Assembly (NCBI GenBank): GCA_021287185.1
Contig: JAJTAZ010000019.1
Location: forward strand, 1 to 64,000
Length of the DNA: 64,000 bases
Direction of reading: 5' to 3'
From: Burkholderiales bacterium
GTDB lineage: Bacteria; Pseudomonadota; Gammaproteobacteria; Burkholderiales; Burkholderiaceae
Shown: piece by piece, positions 28,748 through 36,447 of the stretch
How the letters are laid out: the number at the start of each line of letters is the position of its first letter
How positions within the stretch are numbered: the stretch's first letter is position 1
Notes under the pieces: generated by a model
Told to the model about the DNA's origin: nothing
Seen by the model: the letters and a program-made list of their open reading frames with translations, nothing else
Databases searched by the model: none
Program-made: the position numbers and the translations under genes

Positions 28748-30197
28748 TTCAATCAAAACTTCACGTTGGAGCCGTTTTTTACAGCGTCGTTCAATCAGTC
28801 GCCGCTTGTTGGCGTGGAGTTTTTCTGTTTTGGTTCTGGTCGGTGCACTGGCATCGTTTCAACTCTCTTACAGCATACGCAAGGAAATGCTCGAGTTGGT
28901 CGATAACAATTTAATTCAGTATGCCAACAGTCTGTATATGTTGGAACAGCAGGTACAGGGTTATGGTCACGTTTCTGAACCCCTGAAATTTGACGATGAA
29001 GATGAAGAGGATAAAGACAAGCGTGATAAAAAAGACCACTCATCCAACAAATCCTCAAACTGGGTCTTAAAAAACAAATCCAGTACCGCTGGCTCGAACG
29101 GATACGGCATTGCGTTTCAAATTTGGGACGCGCAATCCAAACAACTGATTATTCGTTCAAAGAACGCCACCGACACCCCCATGAAAGAATTTAAAACAGG
29201 TTTTTCCAACCAAAAGGTCGGTGAGCAAGTGTGGCGCACCTATGTTCATTTTGATCGCGAAAAACAACGCGTCATTGTCGTCGCGCAAGAACAAGCACTC
29301 ACCGACCACATCATCAGCGAGACGGTGATGCGTTTGATTACCCCGATTTTATTGGGTTTTCTCGTACTTCTCGGCTTGTTTTATTGGATTATTCATCGCA
29401 GTTTGCGCCCTTTATCCGAACTCAATCGTGCCATTGGACAACGCTCACCCCTGAATTTACAACCGATACAGGTCAAAAAAGCCCCTGCCGAAATCACCCC
29501 CGTGGTCAATTCCATCAATACCCTGATGCACACGCTTGAAGACTCGCTGAACAAGGAGCGTCACTTCACAGGCAACGCCGCGCATGAACTGCGCACACCG
29601 CTCGCAGTCATCGACACTTTGGCACAAACCGCCATCAAGACACAAGACCCCAGCATTTTGCCTAAAATCAAAGTTGCGACAGACCACGCACGCCGTCAAA
29701 TTGAGCAACTGCTGACCTTGGCACGTTTGGATGCGAATGCGGGTTTGAATAAAACCACGGAGGTTAATCTGTATGCGATGTGTCAAACAGTCAGCGCGGA
29801 TTTATTCAATGTCCATGCCAAAACGGTTGAAATTCAACTGCATGGCGACCATAACAGTATCGTTCAAAGCACCCCCGAAATGCTCTACATCCTGCTCAAA
29901 AACATTATTGACAATGCAGTCAGCCACACCCCAGAGCACGGCATCGTACGCATTGATGTCAGCGCGTCACCACAGTCAAGCGTACGAATCACCGATACCG
30001 GCACAGGCATTGCACCCGAACAATTGGCACGCATCACGGAACGATTTTATCGAGTGGAACAAAAGCACGAGGGCTTCGGTATTGGCTTGTCGATTGTGCA
30101 GCGCATTTGTCAATTGCACCAAGCCCATCTAAGCATCACCAATCGCGAAGACGGTCAGACAGGCTTGTGCGTGCGCATCACGTTCCCGCCAAACTGA
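28734..30197 (+). CDS. Sensor histidine kinase with acidic periplasmic segment (PmrB-like)
   Basis: The 487-residue kinase (start at 28734; 28722 also possible) has two transmembrane helices (about 22-44 and 198-222), a periplasmic domain of about 150 residues, a HisKA domain with the phospho-accepting His284 in NAAHELRTPLAV, and an HATPase domain with NIIDNAVSHTPEHG, ITDTGTGIAP and GFGIGLSIV. The periplasmic domain contains DDEDEEDKDKRDKKD (about residues 87-101), a cation-binding-like stretch. PmrB kinases sense Fe(III) through acidic periplasmic residues, so metal sensing is a reasonable inference. Its reading frame begins inside the end of the regulator gene. Confidence 0.9.
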   Translation: MSSNNSIKTSRWSRFLQRRSISRRLLAWSFSVLVLVGALASFQLSYSIRKEMLELVDNNLIQYANSLYMLEQQVQGYGHVSEPLKFDDEDEEDKDKRDKKDHSSNKSSNWVLKNKSSTAGSNGYGIAFQIWDAQSKQLIIRSKNATDTPMKEFKTGFSNQKVGEQVWRTYVHFDREKQRVIVVAQEQALTDHIISETVMRLITPILLGFLVLLGLFYWIIHRSLRPLSELNRAIGQRSPLNLQPIQVKKAPAEITPVVNSINTLMHTLEDSLNKERHFTGNAAHELRTPLAVIDTLAQTAIKTQDPSILPKIKVATDHARRQIEQLLTLARLDANAGLNKTTEVNLYAMCQTVSADLFNVHAKTVEIQLHGDHNSIVQSTPEMLYILLKNIIDNAVSHTPEHGIVRIDVSASPQSSVRITDTGTGIAPEQLARITERFYRVEQKHEGFGIGLSIVQRICQLHQAHLSITNREDGQTGLCVRITFPPN

Positions 30198-30293
30198 AAG
30201 TCATTGGCCAACAACGAGATACGACAAAACCCGCTATAATGCCCCAAGGATGTTTTCATCCAAAGAAGAACCACACCATTCACAGGGGGTATT

Positions 30294-30725
30294 ATGTATA
30301 TTTGGCTGATGGTTGCAGGAATCTTGCTCATCGCAGAGTTGCTCACAGGAACGTTTTATTTACTGATGTTGGCACTGGCGTGTGTCTTCGCTTGGTTTGC
30401 AACATTATCGGGTGCGGGTTTTTTGACACAAACCGTGGTTTTCTTAATCAGTGCCAGCGTGCTGGTGTACATCACTCGACGCCTGCGCGCGCAAATCAAT
30501 CAAAAAAACACCCCCAATATCGCAGATAATTTAGATGCAGGTGAAGTCATCAACGTACACGATTGGGTAGATGGCGTTGGACATACCCATTATCGCGGTA
30601 CACAATGGCGCGTACTCTTGGACACACCTGACAACGCACCACTCAGTGACGGCTCGTATCGGATTGTTAAATTAGACGGCGTACACATTCGCGTGGCACG
30701 ATTGAACCCAATCAATCCGCATTGA
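30294..30725 (+). CDS. NfeD-family membrane protein
   Basis: The 143-residue protein has two or three closely packed N-terminal transmembrane helices (residues 2-62) and a C-terminal OB-fold-like NfeD domain (about 80-140) that includes GEVINVHDWVDGVG and the late IVKLDGVHIRVARL. NfeD proteins pair with stomatin/SPFH proteins in membrane microdomains; here the SPFH gene follows 160 bp downstream. GGGGG lies 6 nt before the start. Confidence 0.88.
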   Translation: MYIWLMVAGILLIAELLTGTFYLLMLALACVFAWFATLSGAGFLTQTVVFLISASVLVYITRRLRAQINQKNTPNIADNLDAGEVINVHDWVDGVGHTHYRGTQWRVLLDTPDNAPLSDGSYRIVKLDGVHIRVARLNPINPH

Positions 30726-30884
30726 AGGTAGTCCTATGATTTTACCCGCCCCTTTGACACTGTTCATGCTCTGCACACCGCTGGCGACTGCACCCCATCG
30801 GCAACCTCACTCTCGCGGCAGTTATTTGACTGTAAAAACCTCCACCAACATGAATAATTTCAATTTCAACCTAAAGGACACACC

Positions 30885-31799
30885 ATGGAATTTACCTTTC
30901 CCCTCGTGATACTGGCCATTGCCGTCATGTTTGTACTTCAAGCGGTCAAAGTTGTACCTCAGCAAAGCGCGTGGGTGCTGGAGCGGTTTGGTAAATACAA
31001 CCGTACTTTGCTACCAGGATTAAACATCATCATTCCATTTATTGACCGCGTCGCCTACCGCCATTCACTCAAGGAAATTCCGATGGATGTGCCCAGTCAA
31101 GTCTGTATCACGCGCGACAACACACAGTTGCAAGTCGATGGGGTGATTTACTTCCAAGTCACCGATCCGATGAAGGCTTCGTATGGCTCATCAAACTTTG
31201 TATTTGCCATCACCCAATTGGCACAAACCAGCCTGCGCAGTGTGATTGGTAAACTCGAATTGGATAAAACCTTTGAAGAACGTGACCTCATCAACACCCA
31301 AGTGGTCAACGCATTGGATGAAGCCGCCTCTAACTGGGGCGTGAAAGTGCTGCGTTATGAAATCAAAGACTTGGTACCACCTGCTGAAATCTTGCGCTCA
31401 ATGCAAGCCCAAATCACCGCCGAGCGTGAAAAACGCGCCTTGATTGCCGCCTCAGAAGGTCGCAAGCAAGAACAAATCAACATCGCCGCAGGTGAACGCG
31501 AAGCCTCGATTCAACGCTCAGAAGGTGAAAAACAAGCCGCGATTAACCGCGCCGAAGGCGAAGCGGCAGCCATCCTTGCGATTGCCCAAGCGAACTCGCA
31601 AGCCTTGCGCCAAATTGGTGAAGCCTCCGAAACATCGGGCGGTATGAATGCAGTCAACCTCAAAGTCGCCGAGCAATACGTCGCGGCCTTCCAAAACATG
31701 GCCAAAACCAGCAATACCCTGATTGTACCTGCCAACATGGGCGATTTATCCACCCTCATCACAGGCGCGATGAAAATGATGGAAAGCCAAAAGAAATAA
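30885..31799 (+). CDS. SPFH/band 7 (stomatin/QmcA-like) protein
   Basis: The 304-residue protein has one N-terminal membrane helix (residues 3-20), the SPFH domain starting VKVVPQQSAWVLERFGKYNR, a characteristic LDKTFEERDLINTQVV region, and a long C-terminal coiled coil rich in Ala, Glu and Gln (about 165-250, with repeated QRSEGEKQAAINRAEGEA-type phrases). Such proteins form large ring or cage oligomers around membrane proteases with NfeD partners. The start lies behind AAGGA. The unit ends at the terminator 31821-31848. Confidence 0.93.
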   Translation: MEFTFPLVILAIAVMFVLQAVKVVPQQSAWVLERFGKYNRTLLPGLNIIIPFIDRVAYRHSLKEIPMDVPSQVCITRDNTQLQVDGVIYFQVTDPMKASYGSSNFVFAITQLAQTSLRSVIGKLELDKTFEERDLINTQVVNALDEAASNWGVKVLRYEIKDLVPPAEILRSMQAQITAEREKRALIAASEGRKQEQINIAAGEREASIQRSEGEKQAAINRAEGEAAAILAIAQANSQALRQIGEASETSGGMNAVNLKVAEQYVAAFQNMAKTSNTLIVPANMGDLSTLITGAMKMMESQKK

Positions 31800-31820
31800 A
31801 CGGTTGATTTAAATCACCTC

Positions 31821-31848
31821 AAAAGGCGCGGCATCATGCGCCTTTTTT
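31821..31848 (+). terminator. Terminator after the SPFH gene
   Basis: AAAAGGCGC and GCGCCTTTTTT form a stem with an 8-9 base loop, 20 bp after the stop codon, followed by the T run. Confidence 0.8.
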
Positions 31849-31864
31849 GCATTTTTGCACTTCG

Positions 31865-31936
31865 GTCATTGCGGTAATCCATACCACATCAGCACAGCGA
31901 GTGCACATGGATTGCCACGCTTCGCTCGCAATGACG
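31865..31936. repeat. Dispersed inverted repeat element
   Basis: The left arm GTCATTGCGGTAATCCAT and the right arm ATGGATTGCCACGCTTCG plus CTCGCAATGAC are inverted copies of each other, the left one lacking 11-13 internal bases. A related copy lies in frame within the ribonuclease gene (18177-18206), and a related CGCAATGAC motif is repeated in mfd (45806-45922). This looks like a small palindromic non-autonomous repeat. Confidence 0.6.
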
Positions 31937-32119
31937 GCGTGTTAATCCACCGTAACAAAACCAGCCGCAAATCCCAAATATTTTTAGCCAAACCGACACA
32001 GAACCGATAAAAGCGATTAAAATTCCCCCCGTCGTCAAGTGGGACACCGACGACAGTATGCCGTGATCCGCATGTCGGCTCGCAAATATTATGTACATCA
32101 ACTCAATAAAGGATACACC

Positions 32120-32578
32120 ATGGCATCGGTCAACAAAGTCATCATCGTCGGTAATTTAGGGCGTGACCCAGAAGTGCGCTATACCGCAGACAACCGCGCA
32201 ATCACCAACATCGCAGTCGCCACATCAGAACGCTACACCGATAAAAATTCAGGCGAGAAAAAAGAAATCACCGAATGGCACCGCATTGTATTTTTCAATC
32301 GTTTGGCTGAAATTGCAGGCGAATATTTGAAAAAAGGCTCATCCGTCTATATTGAAGGTCGCTTGCAAACCCGCAAATGGACAGACCAATCGGGCGTTGA
32401 GCGTTACACCACAGAGATCGTCGCAGACCAAATGCAAATGCTCGGTTCACGCAATTCTGCGGGCGGTGGCGTTGCCTATGATGACGGCCCTTCAGCAGCT
32501 ACCCCCGCTGCAGCCCCTGCCAAACGTCCCGCAGCACCCAAACCGATGGACGACATGGAAGACGATATTCCTTTTTAA
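32120..32578 (+). CDS. ssb: Single-stranded DNA-binding protein
   Basis: Binds and protects single-stranded DNA during replication and repair as a homotetramer. The 152-residue protein starts at 32120 with [20 protein letters not shown], has the OB fold to about residue 110 ([36 protein letters not shown]) and an Ala/Pro-rich linker, and ends in the acidic tip [10 protein letters not shown] that recruits partner proteins. AAAGGA lies upstream. A terminator follows at 32608-32629. Confidence 0.97.
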   Translation: MASVNKVIIVGNLGRDPEVRYTADNRAITNIAVATSERYTDKNSGEKKEITEWHRIVFFNRLAEIAGEYLKKGSSVYIEGRLQTRKWTDQSGVERYTTEIVADQMQMLGSRNSAGGGVAYDDGPSAATPAAAPAKRPAAPKPMDDMEDDIPF

Positions 32579-32607
32579 AACACACCTATTACTGATTTGT
32601 TACAACA

Positions 32608-32629
32608 AAGCCCTTCATCTGAAGGGCTT
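32608..32629 (+). terminator. Terminator after ssb
   Basis: AAGCCCTTC and GAAGGGCTT form a perfect 9-bp stem with a four-base loop followed by TGTTTATT, 30 bp after the ssb stop codon. Confidence 0.7.
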
Positions 32630-32660
32630 GTTTATTGGATGGTTTACAATGGATTTTGTT

Positions 32661-33974
32661 TTAAGCCACGGTATCCAAAGCACGCGCAATCGTCGAGAAA
32701 ATCTCAGTAATCTGCGCTTCGTTAATAATCAGCGGTGGCGAAATCGCAATGATGTCACCCGTCACCCGAATCAGCACGCCCATTTCAAAACATTTCACAA
32801 AGGTTTCATAAGCGCGCGCACCCACCGCTCCTTCGCGGCTATTCAACTCAATGCCACCCACCAAACCGAGGTTGCGCACGTCTTTCACATGGAGCGCGTT
32901 TTTGAGTTTGTGAATTTCGTTTTCAAAATGTGGCGATAAATCACGCGCACGGTCAAATAATTTTTCTTGCAAATACACATCAATGCTCGCGCAACAAGCC
33001 GCCGCCGCCAATGGATGGCCTGTGTAGGTGTAACCATGGAAAAACTCAATCGCATTCGCAGGTGCGTTGTTGACCACCGTATCGTAAATTTCGTTTTTGC
33101 AGACCACCGCGCCCATCGGTACAGCGGCATTGTTCAGACCTTTTGCCAAAGTCATGATGTCAGGTGTGACATTGAAGTATTGCGCGGCGAACGGTGCGCC
33201 CAAGCGACCAAAACCCGTAATCACTTCATCAAATATCAGCAGCAAACCATGCTTGTCACAAATCGCACGGATTTTTTCGAGGTAGCCTTTGGGTGGAATC
33301 AACACCCCTGTTGAACCTGCCAATGGCTCAATAATCACCCCCGCAATGGTCGATGGGTCATGCAGCGCAAGGATGTTTTCCAAAGTGTCTGCCAAATGCG
33401 CGCCCCATTCGGGTTGCCCACGGCTAAACGCTGCATGTTCGATGCTCAAAGTGTGTGGCAGATGATCCACGCCAGCGAGTAAATTCGCCGAAAAATGCTT
33501 GCGATTGCCGCCAATGCCACCGACCGAAATACCACCAAAGCCCACGCCATGGTAACCACGCTCGCGACCAATGAATTTCGTGCGCTGCGCATCGCCATTG
33601 GCGCGGTGGTAGGTCAATGCCATTTTCAATGCCGTATCGACTGACTCCGAACCTGAATTGGTAAAAAACACCTTATCCATGCCTTCAGGTGCAATGGCAG
33701 CCAGTTTGCTCGCCGCTTCAAATACTTTGGGATGCGCCATTTGAAACATCGGCGCGTAGTCCAACTCATGCGCCATATCACAAACCGCCCGCACAATGGG
33801 CTCGCGCCCATGCCCTGCATTCACACACCACAAACCCGCAGTACCGTCTAAAATTTGCCGTCCATCGTCCGAGGTGTAGTGCATGTCTTTAGCAGATACA
33901 AGCACGCGCGGCGCGGCTTTGAATTGTTTGTTCGCTGTAAATGGCATCCAGAGATGATCGGTATTGAGTGTCAT
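32661..33974 (-). CDS. Omega-amino acid--pyruvate aminotransferase (class III)
   Basis: PLP-dependent class III transaminase, expected to move the amino group of beta-alanine or another omega-amino acid to pyruvate. The 437-residue protein has the family start LWMPFTANKQFK, the PLP phosphate region FFTNSGSESVDTALKMA near 105, the Asp in LLIFDEVITGFGRLGA near 248 and the Schiff-base Lys in MTLAKGLNNAAVPMGAV near 280. Length matches beta-alanine--pyruvate transaminases. It is a single gene convergent with ssb. Confidence 0.92.
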   Translation of the reverse strand: MTLNTDHLWMPFTANKQFKAAPRVLVSAKDMHYTSDDGRQILDGTAGLWCVNAGHGREPIVRAVCDMAHELDYAPMFQMAHPKVFEAASKLAAIAPEGMDKVFFTNSGSESVDTALKMALTYHRANGDAQRTKFIGRERGYHGVGFGGISVGGIGGNRKHFSANLLAGVDHLPHTLSIEHAAFSRGQPEWGAHLADTLENILALHDPSTIAGVIIEPLAGSTGVLIPPKGYLEKIRAICDKHGLLLIFDEVITGFGRLGAPFAAQYFNVTPDIMTLAKGLNNAAVPMGAVVCKNEIYDTVVNNAPANAIEFFHGYTYTGHPLAAAACCASIDVYLQEKLFDRARDLSPHFENEIHKLKNALHVKDVRNLGLVGGIELNSREGAVGARAYETFVKCFEMGVLIRVTGDIIAISPPLIINEAQITEIFSTIARALDTVA

Positions 33975-34207
33975 ATTAAATCCTTGTGTGATGGTTGTCT
34001 CGTTTGGATAGAAGTGCGCGCAACATTTTTGCCGCCCTCATCTCTACCGCATCATCATACAAGAAAATTGGTTTGAAAATAGATACACTTATACCAAAGA
34101 GAGCACACCATTTATATGGTGCGAGGCGAATGACGATTCGCTATATCTTGCGCCTCGTGCCTTATGCTGCAACAGCCAGCGTAATTGGCATGGCTGTTCC
34201 GTGTTTT

Positions 34208-34540
34208 TTAAGCATAAAATTGCAACACTGCAAACAGTGCCATTCCTGCAAACAACGCAGCGATCAAACTGTGTCGCCATACGAACACCAAACCAGAAAC
34301 CAACGCGGCGAGCAATGCGGGATTGTGCCAAGTAAAATCCGCCCTGCCATGCTGGATGAAAATATCGGGCGCAATCACCGCCATAATCGCGATGGTCGGC
34401 GCGTAGCGCAAGGCTTTTTGTACCGAATTCGGAAATGCAAACCGCTCAGGCGTGAGCAAAAAAAATCCACGTGTGAGCACCGTCACCACCATCAAGCCTG
34501 CTACGGCAATGAGCAACCAAAAATGATTCATCCAACTCAT
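34208..34540 (-). CDS. azlD: AzlD-family branched-chain amino acid exporter small subunit
   Basis: The 110-residue hydrophobic protein has four short transmembrane helices and the family features PERFAFPNSVQKALRYAPTIA (in two parts) and the Trp/Asn positions of the HNPALLAALVSGLVF region. AzlD works with AzlC to export branched-chain amino acids at the inner membrane. Its start overlaps the azlC stop by 4 bp (ATGA), so the two are translationally coupled. Confidence 0.9.
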   Translation of the reverse strand: MSWMNHFWLLIAVAGLMVVTVLTRGFFLLTPERFAFPNSVQKALRYAPTIAIMAVIAPDIFIQHGRADFTWHNPALLAALVSGLVFVWRHSLIAALFAGMALFAVLQFYA

Positions 34541-35367
34541 GTCTCACACTCCACATCATCGAGTTTGCCTGAATCAGACGCATGGCGCAAAGGCATATTC
34601 GGCAAAAATCGTTCCACAATCAAAGCCACAGCAACACCGATGACAATCGCCACCAGTACCCACAACTTATTCGGCAAATCGTGGAAATACACCGCCGTCA
34701 GCGCAGCGACCACACAACCAGCCACGCCCGCCCAATTGTCCACCATCTTGATGATTAAAATCAACAGCGTCAATGCCGCCGCGAGCTGTAAGCCCCATTC
34801 AGTCGGCACCACACTCGCCAAGGCAATACCGAACACAATTCCAATTTGCCAAAAGACAAAATTCGTCAATGCCATACCGACGAAAAAACTGCGTTGCTCC
34901 AAATTTGCAGGTGGTGGATTTGCACCATCCAATGCGCGGTAACGATGTGTGAACAACATACAATTAATATCGCCATTCAAAAAACCAAACAACACGCGCT
35001 CGCGCAAAGGCAAATGCCGAAAATACGGCTTAATCGCGCCGCTGAAAATCACAAAACGCACATTCACCATCGCCGCCGTCAGCCAAATCACCCACAGCGG
35101 TGCGTGCGCGACCAACAATGACAACACCGCCAACTGTGCGGAACCTGCGTACACCACCACATTGATGAGCATCGTATAGGCAGGCGACAAACCCGCGCTC
35201 ACCATCGCCACCGCCGTGACCAAACCCCAAATAAACGTCGCGGGCGTGGTTGGCAAAAGCGCGTCAAAACCCTCGCGCATTGCCGAGAGGATCTCAGCAC
35301 GCTGCTCAGGCGCATCAAAACGCAAACCAAAAAAATTCAATAAAACATTCATCACATCAATCATCAT
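34537..35367 (-). CDS. azlC: AzlC-family branched-chain amino acid exporter large subunit
   Basis: The 276-residue form (start at 35367, behind GAGGGGG at long spacing; an upstream frame to 35451 lacks support and downstream ATGs are possible) has about seven transmembrane helices. The AzlC features are the early GFDALLPTTPATFIWGLVTA, the YAGSAQLAVLSLL helix near residue 85 and VNVRFVIFSGAIKPYFRHLP near 115. It is expected to export valine, leucine or isoleucine with AzlD. No Lrp-type regulator gene is next to it. Confidence 0.9.
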   Translation of the reverse strand: MMIDVMNVLLNFFGLRFDAPEQRAEILSAMREGFDALLPTTPATFIWGLVTAVAMVSAGLSPAYTMLINVVVYAGSAQLAVLSLLVAHAPLWVIWLTAAMVNVRFVIFSGAIKPYFRHLPLRERVLFGFLNGDINCMLFTHRYRALDGANPPPANLEQRSFFVGMALTNFVFWQIGIVFGIALASVVPTEWGLQLAAALTLLILIIKMVDNWAGVAGCVVAALTAVYFHDLPNKLWVLVAIVIGVAVALIVERFLPNMPLRHASDSGKLDDVECET

Positions 35368-35637
35368 AAAATCGGTATACCCCCTCTTTTCAACCACCGA
35401 GAAAACCTCAAATGCTGAAAAATACAGAAGCCGATAAACCAGTGAAGCCATTATAGCCGAGCACCGACGTTATTTATTTGTATCACCCAACGATTCTGTA
35501 TCGTTCAAAAACACAATACAGTGCAACATTTCACCGATGTAAAGAAATGTAAAGTCCAGTAAAAAGCGTCAACGATGGCAAACCAGAGACATTAATCGCA
35601 CACGTTCAAACCGAACTGAACTCTGAAAGGATGCACC

Positions 35638-36231
35638 ATGAAAACCCCATCAACCATCGCGCTCATAACCGCTCTGCTGTTGACCAGCATCGGCGCGTAT
35701 GCACAACCGAACCGCGTGGACAATGGCGAACAAAACCTTTGGCAATCAGGTTTCAAACACTCACGCACCATGCACACCACACAAAACACATCTGATGCCC
35801 ACTCAAACCAAAACACGGGCAATTGGCACGGTTCATGGCAAAGTACCACCCGATACCCACAAGCCAACCACACTCAAAATAATGGACAAAATCAATGGCA
35901 AAGGAACAACAATCGCTACCCACAACCTCAAACTGGCTATGAGCACAACAATCGCAATCCATCCAATCGACATGATGAACGCTATGATGGACGTTGGCAA
36001 AACACCGAACAGCGCACCACGTACCAACATCGCATCACATACAGACAAGGTGACCGCCTGCCTGTGGCATATCGCGGCTGGCGTGGCGCACGCTACGAGG
36101 TGCAAGATTGGCACAATCATCGCAACCTCTACGCCCCACCAAGCGGTACCCGCTGGATGGTATCGGTGGAGGGCGACTTCATCCTTGCTTCGATATTGAC
36201 TGGGGTGATTTATAGTGTGATACATTCATAA
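35638..36231 (+). CDS. RcnB-family periplasmic protein
   Basis: The 197-residue protein has a cleavable signal peptide (MKTPSTIALITALLLTSIGAYA, cut after AYA near 22), a long low-complexity middle rich in Asn, Gln, His and Arg (25-130), and the RcnB domain at the end: YRQGDRLPVAYRG, then PPSGTRWMVSVEGDFILASI and a final hydrophobic IYSVIHS. RcnB helps nickel/cobalt homeostasis in E. coli; other family members are general periplasmic proteins. The His-rich region could bind metal. GAAAGGA lies upstream, and the terminator at 36255-36283 ends its transcript as well as the tracrRNA. Confidence 0.82.
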   Translation: MKTPSTIALITALLLTSIGAYAQPNRVDNGEQNLWQSGFKHSRTMHTTQNTSDAHSNQNTGNWHGSWQSTTRYPQANHTQNNGQNQWQRNNNRYPQPQTGYEHNNRNPSNRHDERYDGRWQNTEQRTTYQHRITYRQGDRLPVAYRGWRGARYEVQDWHNHRNLYAPPSGTRWMVSVEGDFILASILTGVIYSVIHS

Positions 36232-36254
36232 ATCAAACCGTAATCCAAAAATAG

Positions 36255-36283
36255 AAAAATCCAGACGCGAAGTCTGGATTTTT
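36255..36283. terminator. Bidirectional terminator of the RcnB-like gene and tracrRNA
   Basis: CCAGAC and GTCTGG form a stem, extended by flanking AAAAAT/ATTTTT pairs, with a GCGAA loop. It has A and T runs on both sides, so it serves the plus-strand gene and the minus-strand tracrRNA. Confidence 0.85.
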
Positions 36284-36349
36284 GTTTGGTGACTCGGTAA
36301 AAACCAAAGTCTTGTTTTCAGTGGTCCCCACCGCTGAAGTATTTGCTAC
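36255..36349 (-). ncRNA. tracrRNA of the type II-C CRISPR-Cas system
   Basis: On the minus strand, 36349-36323 is an anti-repeat complementary to the CRISPR repeat over about 27 bases with three differences (core GTAGCAAATACTTCAGCGG then TGGGGACC). A GAAAAC stretch at 36319-36314 pairs with the GTTTC end of the repeat after a bulge. Downstream comes a nexus-like hairpin (36311-36291, GACT and AGTC closing GGT-TTTT-ACC) and then the intrinsic terminator at 36283-36255. The predicted RNA is about 95 nt. It is divergent from cas9. RNA boundaries are predictions. Confidence 0.85.
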
Positions 36350-36355
36350 GTGCTC

Positions 36356-36384
36356 ATTCTATACAATCTATTTTTAATTTGCAA
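36356..36384 (-). promoter_or_regulatory. tracrRNA promoter
   Basis: On the minus strand TTGCAA (36384-36379), a 17-bp spacer and TAGAAT (36361-36356) make a good sigma-70 promoter. The start would fall at about 36349, exactly where the anti-repeat begins. TTGCAA is self-complementary and can also serve as the -35 of cas9 on the other strand. Confidence 0.6.
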
Positions 36385-36424
36385 GCCTGAGAATACTCCT
36401 TTGTATTAGAATGCAAATTCTAAT
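36379..36424 (+). promoter_or_regulatory. cas9 promoter region with inverted repeat
   Basis: TTGCAA (36379-36384) followed 17-19 bp later by TGTATTAG is a candidate cas9 promoter. The perfect inverted repeat ATTAGAAT-GCAA-ATTCTAAT (36405-36424) covers its -10/start region, 24 bp before the cas9 ATG. It may be an operator that represses cas expression. No regulator is known. Confidence 0.45.
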
Positions 36425-36447
36425 CACAATATTCAGAAAGGCGCACG

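Noticed and set aside
30735-30908. Small open frame between the nfeD and SPFH genes with AAGG upstream
   Set aside because: It runs into the SPFH coding region in another frame, has no recognisable product, and its composition is not gene-like enough to call.
33975-34207. Inverted repeats (CGAGGCG/CGCCTCG and AACAGCCA/TGGCTGTT) between azlD and the aminotransferase gene
   Set aside because: The azlD side lacks a T run on the minus strand and the plus-strand T run has no gene to serve, so I cannot assign either as a terminator; left as unexplained hairpins.
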